A stretch of DNA of 64,000 nucleotides from NCBI GenBank assembly GCA_014607495.2, contig CP053162.1, positions 744,001-808,000 on the forward strand, read 5' to 3'. Below, in pieces: positions 12,201 through 22,300 of the stretch; the stretch's first letter is position 1; every line of letters begins with the position of its first letter. This DNA is from Carposina sasakii. Its lineage: Eukaryota; Arthropoda; Insecta; Lepidoptera; Carposinidae. Below the pieces are notes generated by a model. It worked only from the letters and a program-made list of their open reading frames with translations. It was not told the DNA's origin and did no database searches. A program made the translations under genes and the position numbers.

Positions 12201-12474
12201 TAACGAAACTCGTGAAGTAATTTCGTTTCTACTACAAGTAGGTACAGCGTGTATCAGATGGCAATCTGGTTTTTTATTAGATCTCGTATGACTTATGTGT
12301 TTTGACCAGTTTTGACATGTATTTTGTTTTCAGATGATATTGCTGTGTGCGACCATCTTTATGTCATTCGCGGGGGCGGCCATCTTGTGGTTATTCGTGG
12401 AGGCGCCAGTGGCGGCGCTGACGAAGGCGGTGTTGGCAGGTGGCAGCCGGGAGCGGGAGTCTAGCGATGTCTAA
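233..12474 (+). CDS. nrf-6-like: NRF-6-like membrane acyltransferase gene A (12 exons, 631 aa)
   Basis: This is a 'nose resistant to fluoxetine protein 6-like' protein: NRF domain plus acyltransferase-3 (OafA/NolL type) multi-pass domain. Exons: 233-305, 6323-6462, 7504-7834, 7920-8034, 8137-8224, 8687-8853, 9403-9588, 10141-10314, 10652-10802, 11282-11468, 11713-11855, 12334-12474; all introns are GT-AG and the sum is 1896 nt, in frame. Residues 1-18 form a signal peptide (MFFKLVFVIVCLVGYSSA). Residues 25-165 carry the NRF domain, opening with MPPLYKLDDYEAC and holding six cysteines matched in the paralogs. The acyltransferase part follows, with the TM1 histidine at about 231 (FFSHTV), THTFFVMSSFLLAY, the HTNMSTYILGLAGG block (exon 9), GRVSYSAFLLH (His 563) and VEAP near the C-terminus. 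Intron 1 is 6 kb and repeat-filled. Exon 7 equals two exons of genes B-D, so one intron was lost here or gained there. Relatives include C. elegans nrf-6/ndg-4 and Drosophila drop dead; the substrate is unknown. Confidence 0.88.
955..1112 (+). repeat. Degraded LINE 3'-tail repeat in intron 1 of gene A
   Basis: It resembles the copies near 4300, 33290 and 45785: a block beginning with a GTACCACCCC-like motif, then a CTTGTGGAGTGCCC motif, then GTCCAGCAATGGACTG. The terminal GATGAT microsatellite seen in other copies is missing. It overlaps two short frames on either strand that are not genes. The non-LTR origin is inferred from the shared tail structure. Confidence 0.5.
1660..2055. mobile_element. 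MITE with CAGGGTGTAAAAAG-type inverted ends
   Basis: The left end starts CTGGGTGTAAAAAGACAAC and the right end, read on the other strand, starts CAGGGTGTAAAAAGACAAC. The two arms stay similar for about 45 bases, through a TTTTAATACCTC motif, and TA flanks each end. There is no coding capacity. These are the hallmarks of a non-autonomous Tc1/mariner-type element of about 396 bp. It lies in intron 1 of gene A. Confidence 0.65.
2062..2388 (+). mobile_element. Helitron-like (Lep1-type) fragment
   Basis: The fragment ends with the lepidopteran Helitron-like signature CACGCGGACGGAGTCGCGGG followed by a CTAGT terminus. A second copy, roughly 90% similar by eye, lies inverted at 32891-33203. The internal sequence has a GAACCTATCACAATATATTC-like block in both copies (with small differences). 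A 104-codon reading frame on the minus strand over this copy is a by-product. Assignment to Helitrons rests on the CTAGT end and the known Lep1 family, and is not certain. Confidence 0.5.
2664..2786 (+). mobile_element. Half copy of palindromic MITE-1
   Basis: It begins with CAGGGTGTAACAAAAAGGG after TA and follows MITE-1 through the GAGAACCTATCCACAAAA block, but only the first arm and a short end are kept. Full copies are at 31374-31632, 44058-44317 and 60502-60761. Degraded traces also occur near 11929-12167, 10400-10460, 12595-12660 and 27050-27215. Confidence 0.6.
2900..4121 (+). mobile_element. Helitron-like element with internal repeated units
   Basis: It opens with the common lepidopteran start TATCCTAATATTGTAAAG followed by a GTTT repeat and a GCTCCGAAACTACTGGACCG block. 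It ends with GCGAAGCGAGGGCGGGTCAC next to CTAGT. Between 3650 and 4085 a unit of about 130-180 bp with CCCGAAATTCCCATGGGAA-type motifs is repeated about three times in diverged form. No intact Rep/helicase frame is present, so it would be non-autonomous. It sits in intron 1 of gene A. Confidence 0.45.
4190..4280 (+). repeat. tRNA-like sequence (SINE head or tRNA pseudogene)
   Basis: A TAGCTCAGTTGGTT A-box-like motif is followed about 35 bases later by a CGTGACTTCAAATCT B-box-like motif and CAACCGGGTG. The B box lacks the GGTTCRANNCC consensus and the acceptor stem does not pair well. It is therefore read as a tRNA-derived repeat rather than a functional tRNA gene. Confidence 0.4.
4300..4562 (+). 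repeat. LINE 3'-tail repeat ending in GATGAT microsatellite
   Basis: This copy has the GAATTCGTACCACCCC head, the GGCGATTAAGGG and CACCAACCCGCCTGCCC blocks and a GTGGAGTGCAATAGGCTGAT end running into GATGAT repeats. Parallel copies lie at 33290-33505 (+), 45785-46060 (-) and 30829-31015 (-). A simple-repeat tail and 5' truncation fit a non-LTR retrotransposon or SINE mobilised by one. Confidence 0.6.
4812..5003 (-). repeat. tRNA-derived SINE-like repeat
   Basis: Read on the minus strand it carries GACCCGGTGGCTCAGTGG (A box) and GTGGGTTCGATTCCCACCC (B box) and then a poly-T/AT tail ending TTTATTAATA. A second full copy is at 37655-37850 (+); truncated copies are at 5765-5815 (+) and 56795-56885 (-). 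The 5' half (AGCTATCGGGATGAA and following) is also shared. The multiple dispersed copies show it is a repeat, not a single-copy tRNA gene. Confidence 0.65.
5312..5405. repeat. Two tandem hairpins with GATCTGTC ends
   Basis: The first hairpin (5312-5349) pairs GATCTGTCCCAC with GTGGGACAGATC around a 14-base loop. The second (5368-5405) pairs GATCTGTCACCCT with AGGGTGACAGATC around about 12 bases. Both stems are perfect and share the outer eight bases. No gene lies nearby other than intron 1 of gene A. Function unknown. Confidence 0.6.
5410..5545 (+). repeat. Possible LINE 3' remnant
   Basis: This GC-richer patch contains an AGAAGTGAGGGTGCAAACG motif and a CTTTACTCAGCTGTGGGAC motif of the type seen at the ends of lepidopteran non-LTR elements (compare 61440-61640, which has a GACCACCCGCCCGATGG block). 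There is no intact frame. The call is by resemblance only. Confidence 0.3.
8300..8545 (+). repeat. Copy of the dispersed 200-bp 'R' repeat family
   Basis: The family consensus runs from a CCCGAAATGGGGTAGCCAGA head through CACAGCCACGTTTAGCATAG, CAAGTTGCTAGCTTATCGCC and TTCCTTAGTCGACTCTTACG to a CTGATGTATTCTAG end. Besides this copy I see it (complete or partial) near 10940-11160 (-), 14690-14790 (-), 16250-16410 (+), 25915-26010 (-), 33530-33695 (+), 35000-35135 (-), 36465-36560 (-), 38435-38575 (+), 42950-43158 (+), 46320-46890 (+, interrupted), 50030-50205 (-), 51385-51540 (+), 52545-52675 (+), 57065-57292 (+) and 59518-59713 (+). It has no clear inverted ends or tail, so its class is undetermined. 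Short reading frames across the copies are not genes. Confidence 0.65.
9090..9335 (-). repeat. tRNA-derived SINE in intron 6 of gene A
   Basis: Read on the minus strand it has a GGCCGATTGGTCTAGTAGG A-box region and a GGGTTCGAATCCCGGTAGG B-box region, followed by a body containing CACGACACAAGACC and AATAAATA tails. A partial copy of the body, lacking most of the tRNA head, lies at 49030-49200 (-). This is a typical insect SINE layout: tRNA head, unrelated body, simple tail. Confidence 0.65.
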
Positions 12475-13340
12475 ATATATATTTTTATAATATGTTTGTT
12501 GTTTTTCTACTGAAGGCTCTTAAGCCTAACCTTCTGGCTAACTTAGGTATTATCCAGAAGTGAGAGCGGCAATACATAGAGTGGGTAACAGGTTGAAACA
12601 AAAGAGGTATCATAAAATTTGTCGCTGATTTAAACTGGCTATCTTCTGTTACACCCTGTATGTTAAATTACAGTATTCAAGTACTTATAAGTCAGTAGCC
12701 CTCAGAATAAACGAGGATGCCCTTAAAATGCCATTAGACCAGGATGTTTAGACAATGTATCATCATTTGGCATCGATATTCGTTGTCGCAATATTCCCAC
12801 CAATACCTATTGGAATCCGTCAAATACTGGAGCAAAAGTGTTGGTGACCATCCTCTATCGATTCGATTGAAAAAAAATGTTACTTTGACCAAGGCCCCAG
12901 AGACTATCGTGTCTTCCATCAAGGGTACGCCCACCACCGGGCCCTACACTCTCCGCTGACCCTAGGATCTGCCGATTCATGATCACGTACACAAACCTTG
13001 ATGGAAATTTGAACTTCCGAATAGTAACGCCTTATTTATTGTGGGAAATCATTAGTACTAAAAAGGTTCACTTATAGATAGACATCTGTATTTACATAGT
13101 AAATTGTAATAAATAAGTAGGTAGGTACCAGGGATTTGGTATCTCCTACATTTCTATGGGTAGGTATCAGGGATTTGGTATCTCCTCATGGTAGGTACAT
13201 ACTTTGAAAAATAATTTATTTTCTTAAATTGGCCGCATGTGTAATATATTTATCTCTAATCTGCTGTAATACGAGGCTAATTATAATAATTTCGCAGAAC
13301 AGATAAAGACATTCCTTTATTTATATTAACTAAGATTAAT
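12475..13340. other. Convergent intergenic region between genes A and B
   Basis: Genes A (+) and B (-) end on either side. No coding frame is supported. Gene A has no close AATAAA; the first downstream is near 12705. Around 13127-13190 a block of about 40 bases containing GGGATTTGGTATCTCC is tandemly duplicated. The 12890-13000 segment resembles one at 48045-48140 and is probably an old repeat. Confidence 0.5.
13316..13321 (-). terminator. Polyadenylation signal AATAAA of gene B
   Basis: AATAAA on the minus strand begins about 20 bases after the gene B stop codon at 13341-13343 (TAG). It is the only such hexamer close to the stop, and an AT-rich stretch follows. The assignment is by motif and position. 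Confidence 0.5.
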
Positions 13341-16300
13341 CTACCGCCTTAATCTAATTCGTGGGTAATCTCTCTCCTTACAAAGTAAATTATCTAATGT
13401 ATCTAAATTCTTGTTTACTAATTCATCTATTGAATTACCTATATTATGTTGATTTTGCGATTTGTTTATATTATCCTGTTTACTTTGTGATCTATCTATC
13501 AAAGTCTCTCCATTAACAGTTTTGTCGGTTGACTCCGCTGGTGGTCTATCAAAAGGAGCTGATGGATCCTGATGATTTTCTTTAGTTTTCGTACGTTTTG
13601 GCTTCCAAGTGACGTAAACCTTGACGAGCTGACACAGAGGTGACTCGATCATCACATACAAAGGAACTGCTAATATGAATGAGGCGACCACCATGTGTGC
13701 TGATAGATTGACCTGTTGACATACAAAATTTATTTTAAATACCGATGTTTGACTTACTTACATACATACCTATCTTTTTTATTTAGAAATTAGCAGCCGT
13801 GCATGACCTTATTCGCATATTTTTCTTCTTTCTATGAGAACTTAGGAAAATCCTTTCTTATTGGTGGCCTGCGTCCATACAAAGAACACCCTCATAAAGT
13901 TTAGGCTGTGCGTTGATGCGTCAGTCAGTCATTTAGGACAAAGAAAAAGTAGGCTTGAGCTTCTGCCATGCTTTATTGGTCAACATTCCGACTAACATCT
14001 CTAAATTAAATAATAACTTACAATATTCCATATAGATACAAATTCCTGTGTAATCCTGCTTCCGACGTAGTAACGAATGATCAGGCTGTGCGTCAAATAG
14101 GTCAAATAAGACAATCGCCCGATATACGTCCATACATGCCACTCCAACACGCCGCGGTATAACCCTGGAATAAAGCAGAAGATGGTTTGTAAAGCACATA
14201 ATGTTATATGGCCGAAGTTCAAAACCGAACGGGATGGGGCGGAGAACGGGAACATAAGTCAAGTTAAGATTAATTTAGCTTGTAATTATTTACTTTCTCA
14301 ATTATAAGGTTAGTAGTCTATGCATAAGTAAATTTAATCTTCATCATCCCTGCCAGTTTACAACTTGGTTAATACATCATTGGTTAATACCTATTTGTGT
14401 CTACCTAATATTACCGATACTATTTTTTATACAAAGGAGTTATATTTTTCTTTATAATAATCATCATGATACTCACCGTCAGCTTTAAATATTGTTCCAA
14501 GAATCAAAATCACAATGAAGATTCCATAAATTGGCTTAAAAAGAGCCGCATACACCGCCCTGAGTATTGCAGGGGGGCGTTCCTCTACGACGTAGAACCA
14601 ACGACCTGCCAGCATCACGGCGAAGGCTGCCGGCACTGACAGCCAGTACAGGTAACGAAAACTCTGGAAGAGTATTAAACACTGATGACTACTGATCGTT
14701 TACATCTACCCCCACTAATGTCAACGTGGCTGTAGATTTTCTTTTGTAATCCTGCAGGTCTTGCTAACCCATTACGGGAACACAGCCGTATGTTATATAC
14801 ATACATACATATAATCACTCCTTTATCCCTTACAGGGTAGGCGGAGCACCAAGGACCGATAGAACCGCATGGTGCCACTTCTGACCAATTTTGAGGGTAT
14901 AGTTGAGATGTACAAGTTCGGTTAGTAGTTAGTAGTGTGTATTTATGGTATATTATAAATGCGAAAGTTTGTTTGTTACCTCTTCACGTTTTATTTACTC
15001 AAGTATTTACCTTAAAATTTTGCATACATATACTTGGGAGTACGGAGAAGGACATTCTGTAGTCCACGCGAAGTCGAGGGCAACAGCCAGTAAAAGACAA
15101 TGGAGAAGTTGATCAGAGCTTTTTACCTGGTGGAACTGGAAGTCAGTCTTCTGCAAGTGCAGCACGAGGTAGGCGAGCGCCAGGCCCATGACGAAGCAGC
15201 TCATGTTGGTGTATGAGCGGGTGTACACGAAGGTGAACGTGGGGTTCGTGACGAAGATGTTGCGAATGGTCCTGTAGTTAGTCATGTAAAGGTAGATTGG
15301 GTTATCACCCAATTTCATACCTATAAATTCTAGGCAATATAAGATATGTATAGTTTTGAGGTGAACGTGCATTTCGAAATTGTAAAGCTATAGAAGGCTG
15401 TTGCCTTGTACTGTTAGGTATTTACAATTGATACATTTTATGTTATCTCCGATGATAGTATCCCACTACTGGAAAAAGGCCTCCATTTCTTGAGTCCACA
15501 CGTTCTGGTTGACAACCACCGGGCCCTTATACTATATCTATATATTGCATATTATGTATGACGCACGTATTTTGTGCATAGAGAATATTTGTATGATTGT
15601 ATGCTACCTGCTCCGTAGGATCATTACATATCTTGTAAACCCTCAAAGTTTCAAAATAAAACCTGCAAAGCAGTAGCTTACAGCGAGATCGAAAATTGTA
15701 CAATATTCGCCTTGAAATGTCAAATACCTTTGACTTTCTTATCAATCTACCTCCATATCTATAGTTGAGTATATCTTTGATTCCTACGAATACAGTCACT
15801 TACTATATTTGTGGGGATAACTTACTCTGGTGATACAATAAGCACCGCATCCAGGTCCTGAAAGTACGTGTGTAGTGCTGGAGCCAGCAGACCCATGAGG
15901 AACAGGGCGGCAAGTGCGGCATTCCGTGCTGCCGGACGGCGGAAGTAGACCATCAGGGCTATGCCCACGACGTATAACTGCATATCTGAGGATAGATACC
16001 TAGGGAAGGATTAGGATATGGAGCTGTAGAATCACGAAAAAGATTCTGCAGCTACGTTTAGAATATGAAGGCCAGATGTAAAGGCGCTTAGGTTTTTCGC
16101 GCAAAAACTATCGAACGGATTTTAATAAACCTTGGTTTGGCAGCATGTAGCTTACATAATCAGAATAACATATCGGCTATAAAGTTTACGCAGGCGATGT
16201 TGGCAGCCGCTAACACTTATAAGTTCATAGAGACACGTCTACGTTCACGATATGGGGTAGCCAGAACTGTAGAATCACAATAGAGATCTCACAGTTACGT

Positions 16301-19300
16301 TTGTATAAATGATCAGTGACACGTTACTATAAAGTGAATGCCAGAGTTCCTTAGTCGACTGTTACGACATGCACGGAAGAAGTTGCAACTGATGTATTCT
16401 AGTTAAGCCCCGCTTCACTGTACTGTCTGGACAATAATAAATAACATATAGCTTGCTGACGCGGGCACTTCGGTAGCTTAACAAGGTCGATGACCACGTC
16501 AATACATTTGCATGTTCTCTGTGTGAGTTCATAAAAAAATTTAGGTAAAAAAACCTTTTTAAAAACAAGCTTTTATTTAAATGCGCTAAAAAGAAAAAAT
16601 AAACTTTTACACTAAAACTTTTACTGTTAATTTATAACGTCATTTCAAATTTAACACATTTGACACAATTTATATTGTTTGAAATGATATACAAACATAC
16701 AGAAATTAACTTATTGTAATTCGAACATAGATACAGATACATGTGTATAACTAGGTATTCTATAGACAAGTGATCGCACGCTCTGTCGTGAGTAGATTGC
16801 ATTGTGGGGCCGCCGGCCGGCGGCTGGGCCCCGTCCCCCGCACCTCAGGCGCCGTCGACAGGTTTGGTGCAGGCGCCAACATACTGCGGGCCATTGAAAG
16901 GTATCTTTCAATCTTGTGGAAGAGGGCATATTCTGTTGAGCGCTCTTCTGACTATGCCTCTAGACGTTGTGATGTCAGCTACGCGAGGAATCCCATCCTG
17001 TCCAGGATATAACTTGGTTACTCGGCCCATGCGCCAGTAGAGAGGGGGTGTATGGTCTTCTTTAATAAGAACAAGTTGGTGAAGTTTAAGTTGAGGGTAT
17101 GGCTTCTTCCATTTTGAGCGTTGTTGCAGCTCTACAACATATTCTCCCTGCCAACGCTTCCAGAAGTGTTGTCTGAGTTGCTCTATGAGATGGAACCGTT
17201 GCAGTCGTTTGGTGTTGGCTTCGATGAGGCTCGGTGCAGGAACAGTCGTCAATGGCCTGCCGATGAGAAAATGCCCAGGTGTGAGGGGGGAATAGTCGGT
17301 AGGGGAAGAAGAGAGGGGACATAAAGGTCGGCTATTGAGGATAGCCTCTATTTGAACAAACAATGTAGTGAGCTCTTCAAAAGTCAGGTGTGTTGTGCCT
17401 AAAATGCGCTTTATATGGAATTTAGCTGATTTGATACCTGCCTCTACGTAGCCGTTGAAGTTAGGAGCGTAAGCCGGTTGAAATGTGAATTTAATATCCT
17501 GGTCAGCTGCAAATTCGAATATAGATTGTGACTGTGTATTGATAAAGTCTTTAAATTCCCTTGCAGCAGCAACAAAATTTCGCCCATTATCGCAGAATAT
17601 CTCTTTCGGCTTACCTCTACGTGCAATAAACCTACGTAGCGACAGAATAAAGAAATCCTTTGACAACTCGCTCACAGCTTCCAAGTGAACACATTTATAT
17701 CTTAGGCAAATAAAAAGGCACAAATAGCATTTAGTTATTTTACAGCCACGTCCGCGGCGATCAGTAATCAAAAAGGGACCTGCAAAATCAACAGCTACGG
17801 CAATAAATGGGAAATCGGGTGTGGTGCGTTGAGCAGGTAAGTTGCCCATTATGTTTTTTAAAGTTTGACCACTGGCGCGTCTGCAAATGATACAGCTGCG
17901 GGCCGTGCGGCGTGCCAGGTTTCGACCTCCTATGGGCCATATTGTATCCCTGACCGCTGCGAGCAAGAGCTGCGGTCCCGCATGTAAGAGACGTGTATGA
18001 TGATATGAGAAAATGAGTTTTGTTAGTGCATGTTTTGAGCTAAGTAATATAGGATGTTTTTTACTGTAATTGTAGTTAGATACTTCTAGCCTTCCCCCCA
18101 CTCTCAGGAGACCCTGAGAGTCAATAAATGGATGTAATGATAGAATATTTGATTTTGAACTTAGTTGTTTGTTGTGTTTTAATGTATAGATTTCCTTGGT
18201 GAATGTTTGGCTTTGTGAGAGTCTTACTAATGTTGTGAATGATGCGTTGAGTTCTTCAGTGGTGAGTGGCCCAGTCTTCTCTATCCAATTAGGAGAGTCT
18301 TTAGCGACGACGAGCTTGCACTTATTGTGTATGAAGCGAAGAATATATGCTACAATGCGCCTAAGTTTTCTAAAGTCTGAATATCTTTCAAAATCAATTG
18401 GAGAACAAGAGGAGTCACCTTCCATCACTATGGCTGAATGCACCTTAACTTCAGGTAAGTTTTGCTTAATTTGTTTTTCTAGAGTAGGCCAGTTAGTTTC
18501 AGGCTCTGAGAGGAATTGAGGACCATGCCACCATAATTGTGAAGATTGAACATGTTGAGGGTCTACACCACGTGATGCAAGATCTGCTGGATTATGAGAA
18601 GTAGGCACATAACGCCAGGACTCGCGGTTGGTAAGTTCGGTGATAGTAGCTACCCTGTTAGCGACGAAAATCTTTAGTTTAGAAGAGTTAGTATTTAGCC
18701 ACGCTAACACGACACTGGAATCAGTCCAGTATGTGCAGCGAGTGATATCTTTTTTGAGAGCAGCGGAAACGGCAGAGCTTAAACGCGCTGCTAGAAGAGC
18801 TCCGCAGAGTTCTAAGCGTGGTATGGTGGTGGGTTTAATTGGAGCTACTCGGGCCTTAGCACAAAGAAGATTGATAGTTTGCTGGCCGGAAATGGAAGTT
18901 GACTTTAAGTATATGCATGCAGCATAAGCGGCTTGGGACGCATCGCAAAAGCAGTGAAGCTCTATGGAAGAAGGAGAGTCACACAGAACATTTCTAGTAA
19001 TGGTAAGTGAATTTAAATAGTGAATATTGTTGACGAAGCGCTTCCAAGGCCGATGTATTTCATTAGAGACTGGTTCGTCCCAGTCTAATTTCAAAGTCCA
19101 TAGTTTTTGTATGAGAATTTTAGGTTTGATGGTACATAGACTAAGAATTCCTAGGGGGTCAAAGATTTTGAATGTTGTAGATAGTATGAGTCGTTTCGTA
19201 ATTGGTTGCGAGTTTTTAATAGTTGTATAGTTTGATGAGAAATGCAAGGTATCTAGGCGAGGATTCCACCCTAGCCCTAATGTTTGATGAGCTTGACTTA

Positions 19301-22300
19301 TTGCTAATTGATCATTAATGTTTATATTTTCAGAAGTTAGAATTGATTTGGAATTTGATTGGTACTTGCGTAGATTGAAAGAAGCGGCTGCGAGAGCCTT
19401 GGATATAGATTGCTGAATATAGAGAAGATCGGATTCTGAATCGGTGCCTGTTAACAAATCGTCACAGTAAAAGTCATGCTGAATTATTCTTTTAATACGT
19501 GGGTCATTACACTCTTCACCCACTTGCCAAAGACATCTAGCAGCTAAAAAGCTTGCGCTGGCGAATCCATATGTAACTGTGTTAAGCATTAGTGACCTAA
19601 TAGGTAGGGAGGCATCTTCTCGCCATAAGATTACCTGCAAATTACGATCACACTCCTTTAAAAGAATTTGTCTATATTGTTTTTCGATATCGCCGGATAG
19701 AACATATTTATAGTGACGAAATCTTATGAGGATATTGAATAGAGAATCTTGTATATTAGGACCGACCATTTGAAGATCATTTATGGAAAAGCCTGAGGAT
19801 GTGCGATGCGATGCGTCGAAAACTACACGTAGTTTGGTGGACTCACTCTTTTCTTTAAGTACAGGATGGTGAGGCAAGTAGTATACATCATTAAGAGTAC
19901 GTCTAGTTTCCGAAAGATGACCTAAATTTTTATATTCATTAATAAATTCGGTGTACATATCTTTAAGATGAGGATCATTCATGAATCTTTTTTCTAAGTT
20001 TAAGAAGCGTTTTTTAGCTATGAAGTATGAATCACCTAAACAGTCAGGTGTATCGATTAAAGGTAGTCTCACACAGAATCTGCCAGATTCTAGGCGAAAT
20101 GTATTGTTTACAAAATGTTGCTCACTAGCGTCTTCTTTAGGACTTAACGCTGAATTACGAATAGACGGAAGGTCTTCAAGTTCCCAAAATTGTTGTAAAT
20201 CAGAATCTATGTTGTCTAGAGATTTGCTGAAATTGCATAGAATAGATGACCTTTGGTTAGGTATAGTAATTGGTCCGGCTATAACCCAGCCTAGCTTGGT
20301 GTCTTGAAGGACAGGCTGCTTATGTCCTAATGACTTCTGTTCTGTGCCAATTAGTTGCCAAAAAATATCGGCTCCTAGAAGGACATCTATATTTGAAACT
20401 TGATTAAATGAAGGATCAGCTAATTTGATAAATGATGGTATATTAAGATGATGGATTTCAAAACGTTGCTTTGGTAACTTGTCTGTGATTTGAGGGATAA
20501 CGAGAAAATTGATGTTAGCATTGAATGCATTATACTTGGATTGGATAGTGGCATGGCAACATTGTGGCGTAATGTTTAGAGAAGTGTTGCCGATGCCAAT
20601 GATGTTAGTGGCATTTATTGACTGAGAAGTTAATTGTAAAAGATGCTTTAGCTTATTGCTAATAAAAGATGATTGACTTCCGCTATCTAGCAATGCCTTG
20701 ACTGTTTCCTTTTTATTGTTACATGGATTGATAACTTCAATGATGGCAGTTGACAATAGAACTTCCTTAGTAGAAAATGCTGACATGGCTAAAGAAGATG
20801 AACTTTCCTCAGGAGGGACATTGTCAGAATTAGAGAGCGTATGTGGGGGTGATGTAGAGTTGCTTGTGTTTTTGTGTAGTAGTGTGTTGTGTTGTCTCTT
20901 ACATACGCGACAGCCGCCCAAGCGGCAGCTTCCAGTGGCGTGGTCGGGTCGCAGGCAATTGTGGCAAAGTTTGAGCTTTGTTACTTGCGCCCATTTGTCA
21001 TCTGTAGTCATAGCCTTGAAATTGTTGCAGTCAAAGATGCGATGTTTACCCTGGCACACGACGCACGGCCGCACCAATTTAAATGGGGCTGAAATGACAA
21101 ATGATTTTGTGAATTTTTCAGATTTACCTGAATTATTGATAGGGTTAGAAATGTGGGAAATTTTAGGTTGTCTATCTCTTTTATTTCTGTAAATAGTTTC
21201 TAAGACGTCAGCTCGATTGCCTAAAAATCTTTTAAAGTCCTCTAGATTAGACATATCATCAAGATTGTTACGATGTTCTTCCCACTTAATGCCGGTGGCT
21301 AAATCTAACTTTGCAGTGAGCATATGAATAATAATTGTGTCCCAGTGATCAGTGGGCTGCCCTAAAGTCTTAAGGGCCCGTAGGTTTTTGGTAACATGGT
21401 CACTTAGAAACCGCAATGCTTTATCGGATTCTCGTTGTAAAGGTTCAATGTTGAATAAGGAGTTAAGATGATTGCTAATTAATTGACGTTTGTTATTATA
21501 GCGCTCGCATAAAAGTATCCATGCTTCTGAGTAGTTGCATTCGGAGACCTCTAAATTGGATATTACACGAGCCGCTTCACCTTCAAGATAGGAATTTAGA
21601 TAGTGAAACTTATGGATTGGCTTTATTCTGTCGTTATGGTGAATCAATGACTCGAAAGTATCGCGAAATTCCATCCATTTAAAATAGGTGCCGTCAAAAT
21701 TAGATATTTTGATAAGTGGCAGTTGAAAACCCATGGGTTGAACCTCTTGTGAATGCTGGACTGATGACGTGCCTTGGACTGAATTTGCATCATCAGCATT
21801 TGATAACATGGTGAGTAAATTTTGTGCTGTTGCAATAGATAAATGAAGACTTCCCTCTATAATCTCACGTTCGGTGAGCTCGTCATCTAAGTTTTGACTA
21901 TTTAAAACCTCTATACGACTTTGCAGCTCATCAAACCTTGTATTTAATTCTAGAAATTTATTTAACTTATAGGTTAACTCATTGATTTTAACTTGAGATG
22001 GTGGCATTGACCTATCAATGGTTTGCAAGTAGTTAGCGAACTTTGTTATCTGGCCCTTAATAGAACTACGTCTTATTTTGAGATCAATAAGTGACTCATT
22101 ACCGGCTTCGAATTTAGACGTTGTATCGGTCATTTTGATGTATAGAACTATTGAAATAAGTATAAATAAAATATGCACACCATCAATGAGAATATTACAA
22201 ATTATAAATAAATTAACAAGCAAGTAGTAGATAAAATGGCTAACGGCTTACGCTCCTTTTGTTCTCCGACACGTAGATACCGGCCGGTGTCAACAGCGAA

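Noticed and set aside
13933..14262. 109-codon minus-strand frame over exon 12 of gene B
   Set aside because: It reads the exon in the wrong frame and crosses its splice sites; the correct frame matches the paralogs.
20698..21192. 164-codon + strand frame
   Set aside because: It is antisense to the Gag part of the BEL/Pao polyprotein and has no domain of its own; the other short + frames between 17121 and 21192 are the same kind of shadow.
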